The position numbers and the translations under genes were made by a program. From assembly GCF_016808095.1 (NCBI RefSeq), contig NC_068980.1, positions 2,542,001 to 2,606,000 of the forward strand: a stretch of DNA of 64,000 nt, in the 5' to 3' direction. The notes below the pieces were generated by a model. It saw nothing but the letters and a program-made list of their open reading frames with translations. It searched no databases and was not told where the DNA came from. Positions 1 to 12,479 of this stretch are shown here, piece by piece. Position 1 is the first letter of the stretch. Every line of letters begins with the position of its first letter. The stretch comes from Vigna angularis. Its lineage: Eukaryota > Streptophyta > Magnoliopsida > Fabales > Fabaceae.

Positions 1-349
1 AAGATAGATAATAGTCGAAAATTGCGAGATTGGTGGTGTGGTTATTGTATTTGATGTAAGAAATTTTGTTTTGTAGGTTACATAAATCCGACAGACAGGA
101 AAGCAGTAATGGCATGGTGGGTGTGATTTTCCATGTTCTCCAATGGTTTTCCTGAAATACAGACAACTGAGTGGAGAAGTCAATTTCGAAAGGATATACA
201 GAGGGTCGCTTTATAACAGTGAATCTACCACTATATGCTTTACATTGGGTCGGGTCCTGCCCGGCCCACATTTGGCCCACCATGGCCAGTGGAGTGGAAA
301 TGAAAATTTTTGTTTTGTTTAATAAGTTTTTTCTTTAATTTTAATTTCA

Positions 350-384
<35 letters not shown>

Positions 385-626
385 TTGAACCTAGATAAAT
401 AATTAAATATAGCAAATACACTTAGATTTTTCGTTTTAGCTTGTGGAGGGAAGAAATTCTATCCTGTTTCAATTGTAAAAATATTTAACCCTCAATTAAA
501 ATATAATAATGCTCTACAACAAACTTCATCCGTACAAGGTAAAAGGTTGTATCACAAAACATTCGTACATGTGCGAGTAATATGTTCTTAGGTTTTCTCT
601 CTTTATAATAATGATGTTTCTATTTA
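1..626. other. Left-edge spacer, no confident gene
   Basis: No convincing gene. Around 76-126 a possible splice acceptor is followed by a short open stretch ending in TGA. This could be the last exon of a plus-strand gene that begins outside the window, but nothing in it is recognisable. The rest is AT-rich and contains a TA microsatellite. Confidence 0.5.
355..381. repeat. (TA)n microsatellite
   Basis: About 13 uninterrupted TA dinucleotides in an AT-rich spacer. It is a simple repeat, probably length-variable between accessions. Confidence 0.9.
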
Positions 627-2220
627 TGTTTAGGTCTGAGAAAAACAGGGGTGAAAAAGGTCAGCTTAGTTGGAATTTTCCATTTAATGTTAAGGGTTCA
701 ATTGGGTAATATGCAAGATTTATTTGACACGAGCCCTGTAATATGGTGCATTGTTCAAGCTCTTTTGTTTATGGTTTCACGCACAGATTCTTTGGCAAAC
801 CGTGTTCTAAAACTGCTAGCATCTATGGAGCACTGGAGTCATTAAGCACAGTGAATGGATCAACAAGGAAGCCAATAAAATATGTTCTTTGTACTGCCCT
901 TAGTTCTTGTGCTAAAACCCGGAATTGGCGTTTGGGTATACAAATCCATGCTTCCATGATTCGATCTGGATATGAGGATAATTTGTTTCTCTGCAGTGCA
1001 CTTATTGATTTCTATGCCAAATGTTTTGCTATTCTGGATGCAAAGAAGGTATTTAGTGGCATCAGAACACATGATCAGGTTTCATGGACTTCACTTATTA
1101 CGGGATTATCGATCAATGGACAAGGAATAGATGCTTTCTTGTTGTTCAAAGAGATGCTATACACCCAAATTAAGCCCAATTGTCTTACCTTTGTTAGTGT
1201 TATTAGTGCCTCTGTTGGGCAACATGGTGGCCTTCAACATTGTTTGATTGTTATGCAAATCAGGGACAAATTGATGATGCTGTACTCTTATTTGCTGAAA
1301 CTAGTGAGAAGGATATTGTTTTGTACAATTCCATGATCTCTGGATATTCTAAAAACCTGTGTAGCGAAGATGCATTGAAACTGTTTGTAGAAATGAGGGG
1401 GCAAAATTTGGGTATTACTGATCATACTTTATGCACGATTTTAAATGCTTGTAGCAGCCTTGCATTGCTTCTTCAGGGAAGGCAAGTGCACTCTATCGTT
1501 ATTAAAATGGGTTCGGAAAGGAATGTGTTTGTGGCCAGTGCTTTGATTGATATGTATTCAAAAGGTGGCGATATTGACGAGGCTCAACGCGTGTTAGATC
1601 AGACTTCTGAGAAGAATAATGTGTTGTGGACATCCATGATCATGGGTTATGCTCAATGTGGGAGAAGTTCAGAGGCTTTGGAACTTTTTGATTGTCTACT
1701 GACCAAGCAAGAGTTAGTTCCTGATCATATCTGCTTTACTGCTGTCTTAACAGCTTGTAATCATGCAGGATTGCTTGACAAAGGGGTGGAATACTTTAAC
1801 AAAATGACAACAAATTATGGCTTGTCTCCTGATATTGATCAATATGCTTGCTTGATTGATCTCTATGCTAGAAAAGGGAATTTGAGTAAGGCAAGGGATT
1901 TAATGCAAAAAATGCCCTATGATCCTAATTATGTAATTTGGAGCTCTTTCTTGAGTTCTTGTAAGATATATGGAAATGTAGAACTTGGGAGGGAGGCTGC
2001 TGATCAACTTATCAAGATGGAACCAAGTAATGCAGCACCATATTTAACATTAGCACATGTCTATGCAAGAAAGGGTTTATGGAATGAGGCAGCTGAAGTC
2101 AGAAGGCTTATGCAACAAAGGACAATGAGAAAACGTGTAGGATGGAGTTGGGTGGAGGTAGATAAGTTGTAGATGAGGTTACTCCTCAGCAATCAGATGA
2201 AAACTACATAGTTAGAAAAA
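627..2220 (+). pseudogene. PPR protein pseudogene, frameshifted copy of the gene at 47.7-49.2 kb
   Basis: This is a near-identical, inverted copy of the intact PPR gene at 47713-49212. It opens with ATG at 743 (MVHCSSSF) and reads in one frame to about 1236. There, roughly 65 nt present in the intact copy are missing (the segment encoding SALHTHIIKQGCD and what follows), and the reading frame shifts. The remainder (YANQGQIDDAVLLF to the C-terminal GWSWVEVDKL, stop at 2170-2172) is open in another frame. The first frame instead stops at 1334-1336 after an unrelated tail. Homology extends past the stop to about 2220, so flanking sequence was copied too. PPR proteins of this PLS/E type normally act in organelle RNA editing or processing. 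This copy cannot make the full repeat array. An internal start could give a C-terminal fragment, but I see no reason to expect a functional one. Confidence 0.85.
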
Positions 2221-2240
2221 GTCTTATCACCGGATGTCAA

Positions 2241-2580
2241 GTTCTATGCCAAATGTTTTGCTATTCTTGATGCAAAGATGGTATTTAGTGGCATCAGAAC
2301 ACATGACCAGGTTTCATGGACTTCACTTTATTATGGGATTATCGATCAATGGACAAGGAATAGATGCCTTCTTGTTGTTCAAAGAGGTGCATTAAGCCCA
2401 ATTGTCGTGCTTGTGTTGGGCAAAATGGTGGCCTTCAACATTGTTCCGCTCTTCATACTCATAATCAAGAAGGGATGCGATAACTAACAGTTTTGTGGTC
2501 AGGGACAAATTGATGATTGATTGTTATGCCAATCAGGGTCAAATTGATGATGCCGTACTCTAATTTACTGAAACTACCGA
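2241..2580 (+). pseudogene. Second, degraded PPR fragment in tandem
   Basis: This repeats the middle of the same PPR gene: the segment encoding FYAKCFAILDAK, then GIRTHDQVSWTSL, then the region around GGLQHC. It lies directly behind the first pseudogene. It carries several indels and stops. It still has the piece around 'gctcttcatactcata' that is deleted from the first copy, so it was not derived from that copy in its present form. It ends near the segment for QGQIDDAVLL and has no coding capacity. Confidence 0.8.
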
Positions 2581-3001
2581 CACACAAACTTGTTATTCTG
2601 ACATCTGTGTTACTTTTGAAAAACCATATTTTATTTTTTAATTTAATCTAATACGATAAAATAAAATTTTAATTATTTTAAAAGTCATTCGTGGTATCTT
2701 CACTTGTGTTTAATAGTAATAATTTATATTTCTTACATGCTTTTTGTATTATATATATCAGTATGATACAAAATGATTATTGATAACATCAACTTTAAAC
2801 ACAAACTAACAGTACTCAGTATTTCCATTATTTTCAAATGAAAACCAAATCGAGGGCTGAATTACAACATTCAAACACACAAGCAACACGAGATTATTAA
2901 AACATTAGACAAGATGCAAGATTTATTGGATCTCTAGCCTTGCATCTTTTTTTATTGGAAGGAAGTACAATACAATAACTAAACTGAAACCACAGGCTCA
3001 G

Positions 3002-6000
3002 TCAGATGGAAATGCTATTAGGAATTCCCCTGAAGGTCAAGCCTTCCTCACTGGTAGGATGAAGCAAAGTGTATGGCAATTCAACTGGTCCAATTCGGTT
3101 TCTCAGTTTCTCATCTTTGTTCTTGCTTGCGAGTTTTTCCTCAATATCCTTCAGTTTGTTTCCAAACTTTTGAAAGGCTTGCAACGCTTTGGAATCAGAG
3201 GTCCAATGTGGGTTTTCCCTTTGGCCAAGGTAGACCTCATCAGAGGCATGCCTTGACAATATCTCTATCACAGAAAGGTCAATCATAGTCTGAAACTTTG
3301 ACGTAATTGTTCTCAAATAGGCCTTTTGATGGCTGTTCACCATTTCTTCATATTCTGGTGTTCCTTTCTCAGGAAGCAACCTTCTACTAGAAGTTGGACG
3401 GTTCAGAATAAAACCTCCATAAGGGTATTGACCAAAATTAACAGCTGCATGGAGAGCCGAACCAGTCCATATGATAATGGTGCAGATTTCAACAAGCTCC
3501 TCGAGTGTCTGCAACTTAGGCCACCATGGTTTGTCTTTCAAATCAGCATGTCCTTTCTCCACAGCCTCTTTCCACCAATGTTGGAGTTCAGGATCAGATT
3601 TGACATCATCATCTTTTGCATAGTACAATGACACATACTCTTGAACCCATGACTTAATCACAGCCCATATCTCTAGTCCATCAACAGCATAAGGGTAGTC
3701 TTCTATCAAGAGACGAAGTCCATGTGGGGCTGATGAATCCTTAACGGCCACTCCTCTGAATCAAGCAAAATATATACTTACATTACATGCATCATTATGC
3801 TTTGCAACAAATTATAAACCATTCTTGTTACTACTTCTGATCTTAGATACAAGTCACTTTTTGTCATATATTTAAAGAGATTTACTAACCTCTTGACAAG
3901 TTCTGCAGGCAGTGCTTGATCAGTGAAAACCCAATTCTTATAAACCGCTGAAGACATCTCGACTGAATACTTTGAGGGCAAAAAGGATTTCTCTATGATG
4001 CCATCAGCATTAATTAGAGACTGTCTGGCAAGTGCATTGATGTTCATGGTGTCACGATAATGAGGAGTTAGAAGCTTATAAATTGGATGAAGCGCACTAA
4101 GGTGCCGGTGTGTTGCTATGATGAATGGCTCCATCACTGCATGAGTATTTAACCTGTAACAGAATAAACATTTCATACATTAATTAGTATAATCTATATA
4201 TAGAGAGAGATATCAAAGATTGAATTGTTGAATGCAGTGAAAAGTTTTGTACCAATGGCTCATGAGTTGATGATAGCAAGAATCATTTACAACTACATAA
4301 GCTTTGGCTAGCAGCCAAATTGTACTTTCAACACCTTCTTTTGCAGGTAAAATTACTTGGCTGACAGCACCTGACTTGTCCCCAGCAGGATGTGGCAAAC
4401 TCAATTCGATGGCCACTGGCATCAGAGTTCCATTTTCTTTCAAGAAAAGGATAGTTCTTGTGGCATAAGCTTTGGCATAAGTCTGATTTATCCCCCGAAT
4501 ATATGGCATGAAGATATCATGGTAATCTAACACAAATAACCTCTTTTTTGCAAGAGCCTGTTCCACAAATTAAAGTAATTTAAATCAGAACAAACGTATT
4601 TTTTTACTTTATAAGAGAAAAGTTAGTGCAAAAGTATGTTTACCTCGTCCACTGTGCTTCCCTCAAGATCAAGCGCCTCTGCTGTTATCTTACTGTTTTG
4701 ATCACCATAGGTTGCAGGATCCAGATTGCTTTTTGGAGGAAACTCCTACCATTCATTATAAAGAAGAATATCACAAGAAAAAACAAGTATTGAATATATT
4801 TGGAATCAAATTTGCTCTGTTAATTTTGTTTTAGAAACAAGTATTTCATTAACTCACTTCAAGACCACGAATTACGTTGGGATTTACTCCCGCAATCATC
4901 TCTCTTGCAAATTCTTCATCGGTCATCCACGCTGACTTATTCACTGCCCATTAAACGAGTAAAATCTCTGTTAAAATGGAACCATAATTTCGTCCAAAAC
5001 GTAAGTTTTGTCATTTGTTTGTGATTTCAAGTATGTGTGTTTATCAGACCTTTAATGACGTGAGGTGTTGGAAACTTGAGAACTTGTTCGCCATCGGTAC
5101 GAAAGAGTTCTTTGATCACTGGTAAAAGGGCAATTGAGCTAATTACTTCTGTGGGAAGCTTAATTCCACCTTCACAGAGGTCACGCACATCTTGGAAGCT
5201 ATCAAACTCATTCGGGGTCAAGTTTAAACTGAACATAGATTCGAACGCTGGTAAGACATACTGAGATAAAGATTTTATCCCATACGCAAGGAAATCCGAA
5301 GATTTCAAGTGACCAAAGTTTTCATCTCTTGGCACATAAACTTCGCCTGGCTTCTCACAATTCGAATCTGTTGAGTTGAAATTGATTAGAAAACAACTGC
5401 ATATTAAAAAATAAATCGTCTGGAAAAACAAAGACAACAACGTTATATATAACATCACAAAAAGTCAGTGTTACTACGTTAACCATATGATGAATTCGTT
5501 TAAGTAATAAAATAAAAACATAAAAGACTAACCTTTCCTTGTTGGGTATCGACCAGTTCTTCCCCTACGAGGATAGGGATGAGTGGAAGAGCCTCCAAGA
5601 ATAGGACGAGCAAAATTTTCACTAAGATCTGGATTACCCAAATCATTGTAGACATCATAATCATAGATCCTCTCATGTTCCTTGCGTTCTCCTGTTCCAT
5701 CTCCTCTTAAATTCTTCAATTCTTCTTCTCTATAATGCACAAGCGGTTTTGGTGTCTCACTTGGAACATAAGTCTACGGTACATTAAACCAGTTTTATAA
5801 TTCTTAATTAGTGTGAAATAAACCAAAAGAATTTCTAATCATAGAGGGTGTGATGAACTACATATACTGAGTCTGAATTCTAAACTACTTGATGAGAAAT
5901 GTAAATAAACAGCTACGTACATGGTTGGCGAAGAATATGCGCAAGCTTTTCTTGTAAAGGTTAGTGTTGTAAATCCATGAGTTGCAAACAAAGCGAATGG

Positions 6001-6674
6001 TTCCATGATTTGGAACGTCTTCAAGAGTCAGACTCTTGAGGTAAAACTCAACTTGCATGAAATTCTTTACGTAAAATGCACCAGGGATTCCCATGCTTTC
6101 GTCCCATTCAAAATGAACATAGAATGCAGACTCTCCTGCTCCCAAAGTTGGTAACGACGTAATGATCCCTTCAATGAACGTATCCTTACCAACTTTTCCT
6201 TTTCCACTTTCTGCAACACAATATCAAGTCACCAAATAGTTTAAACTATATATATGAATCAATAAAAAGTCATACAATAGAACGAACACTGGTTTATTTC
6301 GTCAGAAATCACTTGAAAGAGATGCTTTTTAGTCTATAAATTAACTTAACTTTTCATATGATGATGGAAAAAATTGAAAGGAAGAAGAAATTTTAACCAT
6401 CAGATTTGGTGGCACTGATGAGCTGAAGAGAAACACTTCGGCCTAAGAAGGCAGTGAGGCCATCAACTGTTGAACCAACAACGCTGAGACCAGTTCCTAT
6501 GACTCCACCAACGTTTCCTTTGGTGAAATCAGCGACACTGTTGAAATCCAAAACATTCTTACGCATCAACACCACTGTTCCTTTTATCCTGTTCTGGCTA
6601 TGGCCTCCTGGGTTGAGGATTCCTGAAACCCCTCCTGGATTAAGGATTCCTGAAACTTTTGGAACTTGAAACAT
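3002..6674 (-). CDS. LOX: Lipoxygenase (linoleate 9S/13S-type), 9 exons, 878 aa
   Basis: Non-haem iron dioxygenase that adds O2 to linoleic and linolenic acid to form hydroperoxides, the entry to oxylipin and defence metabolism. Exons on the minus strand: 6674-6398, 6210-5921, 5773-5533, 5367-5050, 4943-4858, 4745-4644, 4557-4253, 4153-3890, 3755-3002. All junctions are GT-AG and the frame closes at 878 aa, close to the family's usual 860-900. An N-terminal PLAT domain (roughly residues 20-170) precedes the catalytic domain. All five iron ligands are present with soybean LOX-1 spacing: His539 and His544 (SHWLNTH, rebuilt across intron 7), His730 and Asn734 (HAAVNFGQY), and C-terminal Ile878 (RGIPNSISI). 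Ala582 lies at the spacing of the Coffa-site alanine that marks S-stereospecific enzymes (inference). The start is ATG 6674; eight codons upstream remain open but have no ATG. There is no plastid transit peptide, so it is probably cytosolic. The closest remembered relatives are soybean vegetative lipoxygenases. Regiospecificity cannot be settled by eye. Confidence 0.95.
6604..6656 (-). repeat. 27-bp in-frame tandem duplication in lipoxygenase exon 1
   Basis: Two near-identical 27-bp units encode VSGILNPGG twice in a row. Lipoxygenases of this class usually have one such motif (VSGILN) near the N-terminus, ahead of the PLAT domain. The second copy lengthens the flexible N-terminus by nine residues without changing the frame. 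Confidence 0.85.
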
Positions 6675-6792
6675 CTTTCCCAAACTTACCGACAACACTG
6701 TTTTTATTTCCCAAAACGAGGAAGGAAAATAAAAACGAGAAGAAGAGGAAAGTCTGTGTCTGTTGTGAGCAAACCAACCAACCTATCTCTGA

Positions 6793-6800
6793 TATTTATA
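6793..6800 (-). promoter_or_regulatory. TATA box of the lipoxygenase gene
   Basis: TATAAATA on the minus strand, about 120 bp upstream of the lipoxygenase ATG. It would place the transcription start near 6765 and give a leader of roughly 90 nt. Confidence 0.6.
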
Positions 6801-8401
6801 GCTATAGCTATTCTTAATTGTGTGGGTGATTACTCATTGTATTAACATAGCAATTATTTTATCCTAATGATATGTACGCAATAATTCATAGATGCATGTC
6901 CTAGGTAAGGATGAAATATGTGGAGTCCTGAAAATGCAAGGTGTCACAAAGAATTCATGCAGAAAGGACAAAAGGGTTGCATGAACAGAGAGTGTATATA
7001 ATTCTGCATGTGGCTGGTTTGACGTGAAGTGCATGTGTCAATTCGGACGGCTTTCAAAAGGTGACACATCACAAATGAATTTAGGGTGGTGATACACTAT
7101 GATAGTAAGCTTTAAAAAAAATCAGTTTTTAATATTCAATTGTTTTGAAAAAAAAAATTACTAGAAGATTTGTTCAATTTTAATTAAACAATTATTTTTA
7201 TTTTTAAGGAATTAATTTTAATAAAGCAAAGTTCTTCAATTACAAAAATTAGGAAGGTATGTTAAATAAGATCTTTTTAAAAATAAATTAATAATATAAT
7301 AATAATGATAAAAGAAAACAGTTTCTTTTAATCAAACTGACTAAAAAAATCTAAGCCAGATATGGTCTTAAGGAGGGAAAGAAAATTGTTTAATATTCTC
7401 TTTAATTTAGTGTATATGATATTCGAATTGATTGTAAATTGCTGTTTTATGATAAAGTATGGATCAAAATAAACAAAAATAAGTGGGGCAAGTCACCAAA
7501 ATGAAACAGGTAAACAGAAATTAGACAGTTTCTTTTAACAAGTGACACTTCCTACACCTTCTTAAGTTTAAAAAACTTTAAATTCATATATTATAATTTT
7601 ACATAATTTAGATATCCATTTTAAAGTGTGTAATTTATAACATAAAAATATATTTTAGATTTCATAATGCAAAAACATATCTTCAGTTTTATAATCCAAA
7701 ATATAATTTAAAAATATATTAAGAAATCATTCAATCTTTAAACATTAATAATTTTATTATGTATTTTCCAAATTTATAATTTGAAAATACATTCTAAACT
7801 ATAATCCAAAATGTATTATTAGATTATGTAATTAAATTATACTTTCATAGTACTTAATTTTAAAATTATGTAATTTAGAATATTTTTTTAGATTATCAAT
7901 TCAAAAGCATATTACAAATTACATAATTTAAAAATGATTATATAATTCAAAATCCATATCTTAATTATTCAATGAAAAAGTTTCAAATATGAAAATGTTT
8001 TACAGAATTGAGTTATTATGTTTCAAAATTTTCATAAATACGAATATCTTTAACTGAATTTTTATTTTTTTTATTAAACATTTAAAATTATTACATTTTT
8101 CAATTAAATATTTACTCTCATTTTTCTGTTGTTATTATTTTGTTCCGTGTACTTATCTGCCACATTAAAAAAAACATCTAAGACTTATTATTGATATAAA
8201 ATTATACTATTACTATAAAATTATATGTGACTATTGATTTTATTGAAAACATATTAAATGACAAAGTCATCGTACTCTCCTATTATTTTTGTTCTCTCTA
8301 TCACTATCATTGTTATTAAGAATAAAAAAATTAGTTATCATTTTACATTAATCATAAATATTATTTTATATTAATGATAAATATTATATTTCTTAACCCA
8401 T

Positions 8402-8560
8402 ACAACATGATGAAACAAAATAATAATCACATAACTTATTTGAATGTAAAATTAAACAGAAAACAATCCACAAGCTATGAAATATTACATTTCTTTAGAC
8501 ATACAAATAAATAAGCAACATATGATGAAACAAAATAATAATCACATCACTTATTTAAGT
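8402..8560. repeat. Two-copy AT-rich repeat, about 115-bp period
   Basis: The core 'gatgaaacaaaataataatc' occurs at about 8408 and again at about 8524, with similar flanks (CACATAACTTATTT and CACATCACTTATTT). This is a local duplication with a period of about 115 bp. Confidence 0.75.
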
Positions 8561-9279
8561 AAAAAGTTAAATACAAAATAATCGATTAAAAAATATAAAA
8601 GCTATGAGTATCTAATAAACCAATAAGATTTATTTAAGACTTAATTGAAAATATCTAAATTTATTATGGATTAAAAACTTAATTCAATCTATAAGTTTTA
8701 AAACATTTCAAAATTCTACTATTAAAATTTTTAATTTAGACTTCTCCTAAGCAAGAGTAACAAAATCGACTAACCCAACCCATTTTAGGCCTTAAAAATG
8801 AATAAGACTGAATTGACCTTTCAAACCAAAAGGAATCACTAACGACAATCCATCCCACATACTCCCGTCACTTTTTTAATTTTTTAATTTATTTTTAATT
8901 TTTAATTTTTAAAATTCATTTACATATAAATAAATATTAAAAACATATTTAATTACATAAAATATTTTGTTAAGTTTTTAATTGATTAGTTAATTAAATA
9001 AATTAAAATAATTATTACATGATAAATTATTTTATTATAATTAAAATTTAATTTGTAAAATAATTTAAATTACAATACTATAATATAGTTATACTTTAAA
9101 AAAATATAATATAGAAAATTTAACTTTTTAAATTATTTTTATTCAAATTTTTAATTTAAAAAAACTAATGACCTAACCTGACTAGCTTGTAATTTAGTTT
9201 GTGAAATTGACGAACCGGATCAGGACTGACAGATTAAATTTATAAGAGGGTTGCCTATACCATCTTATATTAAGAACTA

Positions 9280-9400
9280 TCACATTTTTTTTTAAATTCT
9301 AAAACTATCATTTATATTTTAAAATATTTTACACCACATTTTTTTAAAATTATAAAACTATCATTTATATTTTAAAATATTCTACATCTTCATTTTTCTT
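9280..9400. repeat. Two-copy repeat, about 60-bp period
   Basis: 'aaaactatcatttatatttt' appears twice, about 58 bp apart, each copy preceded by a CACATTTTTTT run. It is a simple tandem duplication next to the larger array at 9.4-9.9 kb. Confidence 0.75.
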
Positions 9401-9403
9401 TTT

Positions 9404-9930
9404 CAACAGATATACCATATCTATTAAGATTTTTTCTTTTTTAGTTTTTAATTTATTAATTTATTATATATATAAATATTATTTATTTATTTTAAATTTA
9501 TTATATAATTATATATAAATTAATTTTATTTTATTTAATAAAATAATTACTATTAATTTAATTTATGTATTATTATTTAAATAATTATTTAAATATTTTT
9601 TATAAATCTGACCACAGTAGAGATTTTTCTTTTAGTTTATTAATTTATTATATTTTAAATTAATATATAAATATTATTTAATATTTTTAAATTTATTATA
9701 TAATTATATAAATTAATTTTATTTTATTTAATAAAATAATAATTATTAATTTAATTTATATATTATTATTTAGTAAATTATTTAAATATTTTTTATAAAA
9801 TTATTTAAACGGATGTGTGACATCCGTTAAGGTTTTTTTTTAAATAAAAATAATAAACTAAAATATAAAATTTGTTTTTTTTAAATAAAAACAATAAATT
9901 AAAATATAAAATTTGTAAACAGATTGTGCG
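9404..9930. repeat. Tandem array with palindromic heads, about 195-bp unit
   Basis: Two units start at about 9428 and 9622. They share a long AT-rich body: TTTAGTTT, TTAATTTATTA, an ATTAATTTTATTTTATTTAAT stretch, then AAATATTTTTTATAAA. Each body is preceded by a related short head: AGATAT-acc-ATATCT near 9410, a decayed form near 9607, and a perfect inverted repeat aacggatgt-gtg-acatccgtt at 9808-9828. Behind the third head a 48-bp unit (TTTTTTTTAAATAAAAA and following bases) is itself duplicated to about 9915. Confidence 0.7.
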
Positions 9931-11887
9931 TTGAAAGTGAGACCCGTTTTATAACAAAAACAAATTAAGTAGAGAGTATTTGGTGGTGGCGAAGGGAGAA
10001 AAACACTCAATTTTTAACCCCATCCCATTTTAAACGGGCGAAAGGCCCAGCAGGCCCGGCCTGTTTGGCAGTCCCTGGATTCCATGAAGCTGAAGAAAAA
10101 AGCATGGAAGTGAAGAAAGAAATAGCCCGGAAACTATAGTAACGCCGTGAATATAAGCGATGGGGGTAACACTATCATTTGGTTGCTTTAATTCAGATTT
10201 AATTTGTAGATTTGGCGTTAAAAAAGGAAAAACACTACTATCAAAAGGCAAGCCAACTACTGGAAGGCGAAAGCTTCAAAGCCTTTTCCCAGAAAGAAGG
10301 ATTAGCACGACCTATTAGACTGTAATAATAATCAGCTAACTGAGTGTGAAAGCCTAAAAATAAACATCAGAATAATCAACCACACTTGAGCTTAATTTAT
10401 TAACCAAAAGAAGAATGAGCAGATAACAAGCCAATAACAACTATATTTTTGGGAGTTCAAAATCTCTAAGGCCAGTTAAAATGGTATTTTTTATGTATGA
10501 CAAAAAACAGCAACATTGGGATTAAACTTTAAACATAGAAAATTAGAACATCAAGCAAACTACCTAAACCACACCACGACTAGGATGACCCTAGATAATT
10601 TCCACGTTAAGACTCCTATTATGTTGGAGAAACCCAATATCACAATCTATTAGAAATGATACACAGGAAACTAGAGTTGCAAAACATACAACATAGAAGG
10701 AAAAAAAAGAAGGGGGAAATCCCTCGGTGCTAATCGGCAAGATATATTCCTTCTATAGAAAACCAACACAATCATATGCTCGGAAACTTTTCTTCACTCA
10801 ATTCTAGCCCTAAACAACACCTAGCAAGACAAGCAAGAAGACATAATGGGTGGTAATCTGTACACAGAAAAGCTATGAATATGTTTATTGCTTGGTTTGA
10901 GCAAAAGAATTAATAGCATCAATTAAGAGGCAAGAGATTGGGATAGTTAATGGTGTCCTAGCTTATTTAGGAGCTTATTGCATCACAAGTGTAAGGCTAA
11001 ATTACCAAATTCGAAGTTCCTACATGACAAAATCAGAATTCACAATATTTGTCTATGAAAGCTAAACCACAAGGATGGAAAGAGCAAAAACATCGCATCT
11101 ACTATCAACTGAATTCCGTCAACACACTAATTACTTTGGCATACATTCTTTTCACGGGAAAAAGTTTCTAGCAGACATTAACAGTGGTTTATCAACGAAA
11201 TAGCTCCCCCTCAAATAATATGTAGTCAAACCAGAGCATATGTTTTGTTAACTCGTATAGAGCCCAAACTTCTTTCAGCTAAATTAAATATTAGCTGAAT
11301 AAATGGCATAACGGCCATCGACAATACACTATTAACTATTACAAAATTATATAAATAAAGATGGAACACAACACATTTGCTAGTTTCCTAAGATATAAAG
11401 AGATACGAGGGCACAAAAGCATACCAAACTTATTAAACAGAAAATCTCCAATTATATTCTACCTGAAATCACCTGAAATCCCCTGAATTCATTAATCATA
11501 AGCACACAAACTTGACCCGGGATTCTTTCAGCACAAATATTAACTAACCATTACTTCTATCAAATCATGTACCACAAAATCTTTTTGTGACATCGATTAC
11601 AAAATCTTCCGCTCGCACCCACTGACAGAGGAACGATATTTTGATACTATATATCCAGCATTAAAGCCGTCCCAATTATTCATGCATGATGATTCGACAA
11701 ATTACATTAGAAAGGTTAGCCATTATCAAGCTGAAAAAATATGCATAACGGTAAAACCAATTGTTTGCAACGGCAAACACTGCCACATGCTGGTATAACA
11801 ATGCTTATACCCCAACAATCGCTCAAAATTGATAGTAACCCCAATAAAGGAAGAAGAAAAATTAAATGCTCACAAAATGTGTCGTTC

Positions 11888-12454
11888 TCAAATAGGCACG
11901 TAGCGTTTCAATGCCTGCTTCGCGGTGACAGCAACTCCAACCACGACGCCGCCAACAGCCCCCGCCACCGCCGCCGACCGCACCCCTCTCGCGGCACGAT
12001 ACAACGCGCCAGTGCCGAGTCCGGCCGCAACGCTGTTCCAGACGTCGTCGGTGTCCCTCGCCGCCTCGATCCCGCTCTCGATGCCGGCGTATAGCAGGCC
12101 AATGACGCCTAGGCGGTTGCCCCAGGCTCGGCCGGCATGACCGGAGGAGTTGAGGACGCGGTTGATGCGAAGCTTGGCGGTGTCACCGGACTCGAAGGAC
12201 TTTACGCCTTCGATGAGGCCGGCGGTGGCACCGCCGACGGCGCCGGCAAGGTAGCCACATCCTGTGTAGAAGGTGAGGTTCTCGCCCCAGGATCGACGCT
12301 TGCGGCGAGCCTCCTCGACGAAGAGATACTCGGGGGAAGTCGGGAGCTGGTAGAGGTTGCGAATGGGGACTTCAAGGTCCTTGTAGGGGTTATAGAGACG
12401 CGTTGGTGTCTTCGGATCCGATTCAGAATCTCGATCAGGGGTCTGGTACGCCAT
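11888..12454 (-). CDS. TIM23: TIM23 mitochondrial inner-membrane translocase subunit, intronless
   Basis: Channel-forming subunit of the TIM23 complex, which imports presequence proteins across or into the mitochondrial inner membrane. The 188-residue protein covers the full length usual for plant TIM23. The N-terminal 50 residues are hydrophilic and include the plant-type LPTSPEYLF segment. They are followed by [19 protein letters not shown] and four glycine-rich hydrophobic segments typical of the Tim17/22/23 fold. Recognisable blocks are [23 protein letters not shown] and [14 protein letters not shown], and the protein ends in KRYVPI. ATG at 12454 gives the family N-terminus. There are no introns, as in Arabidopsis TIM23 genes. 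The coding region is GC-rich against very AT-rich flanks, which creates several long but meaningless frames on both strands. Confidence 0.93.
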   Translation of the reverse strand: MAYQTPDRDSESDPKTPTRLYNPYKDLEVPIRNLYQLPTSPEYLFVEEARRKRRSWGENLTFYTGCGYLAGAVGGATAGLIEGVKSFESGDTAKLRINRVLNSSGHAGRAWGNRLGVIGLLYAGIESGIEAARDTDDVWNSVAAGLGTGALYRAARGVRSAAVAGAVGGVVVGVAVTAKQALKRYVPI

Positions 12455-12479
12455 TGGAGAGGCTTCCAGACGGTCGAGG

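Larger units (their letters stand above)
6801..11887. other. Long AT-rich intergenic region
   Basis: No gene recognised between the lipoxygenase promoter and the 3' end of the TIM23 gene. 7.1-9.9 kb is extremely AT-rich and contains the tandem repeats listed separately. 10.0-11.9 kb has a more balanced composition but only short, unconvincing open frames. Part of it, nearest 11.9 kb, may be 3' UTR of the TIM23 gene. Confidence 0.6.

Noticed and set aside
10030..10251. 73-residue minus-strand frame
   Set aside because: No recognisable features and no supporting splice or promoter context.
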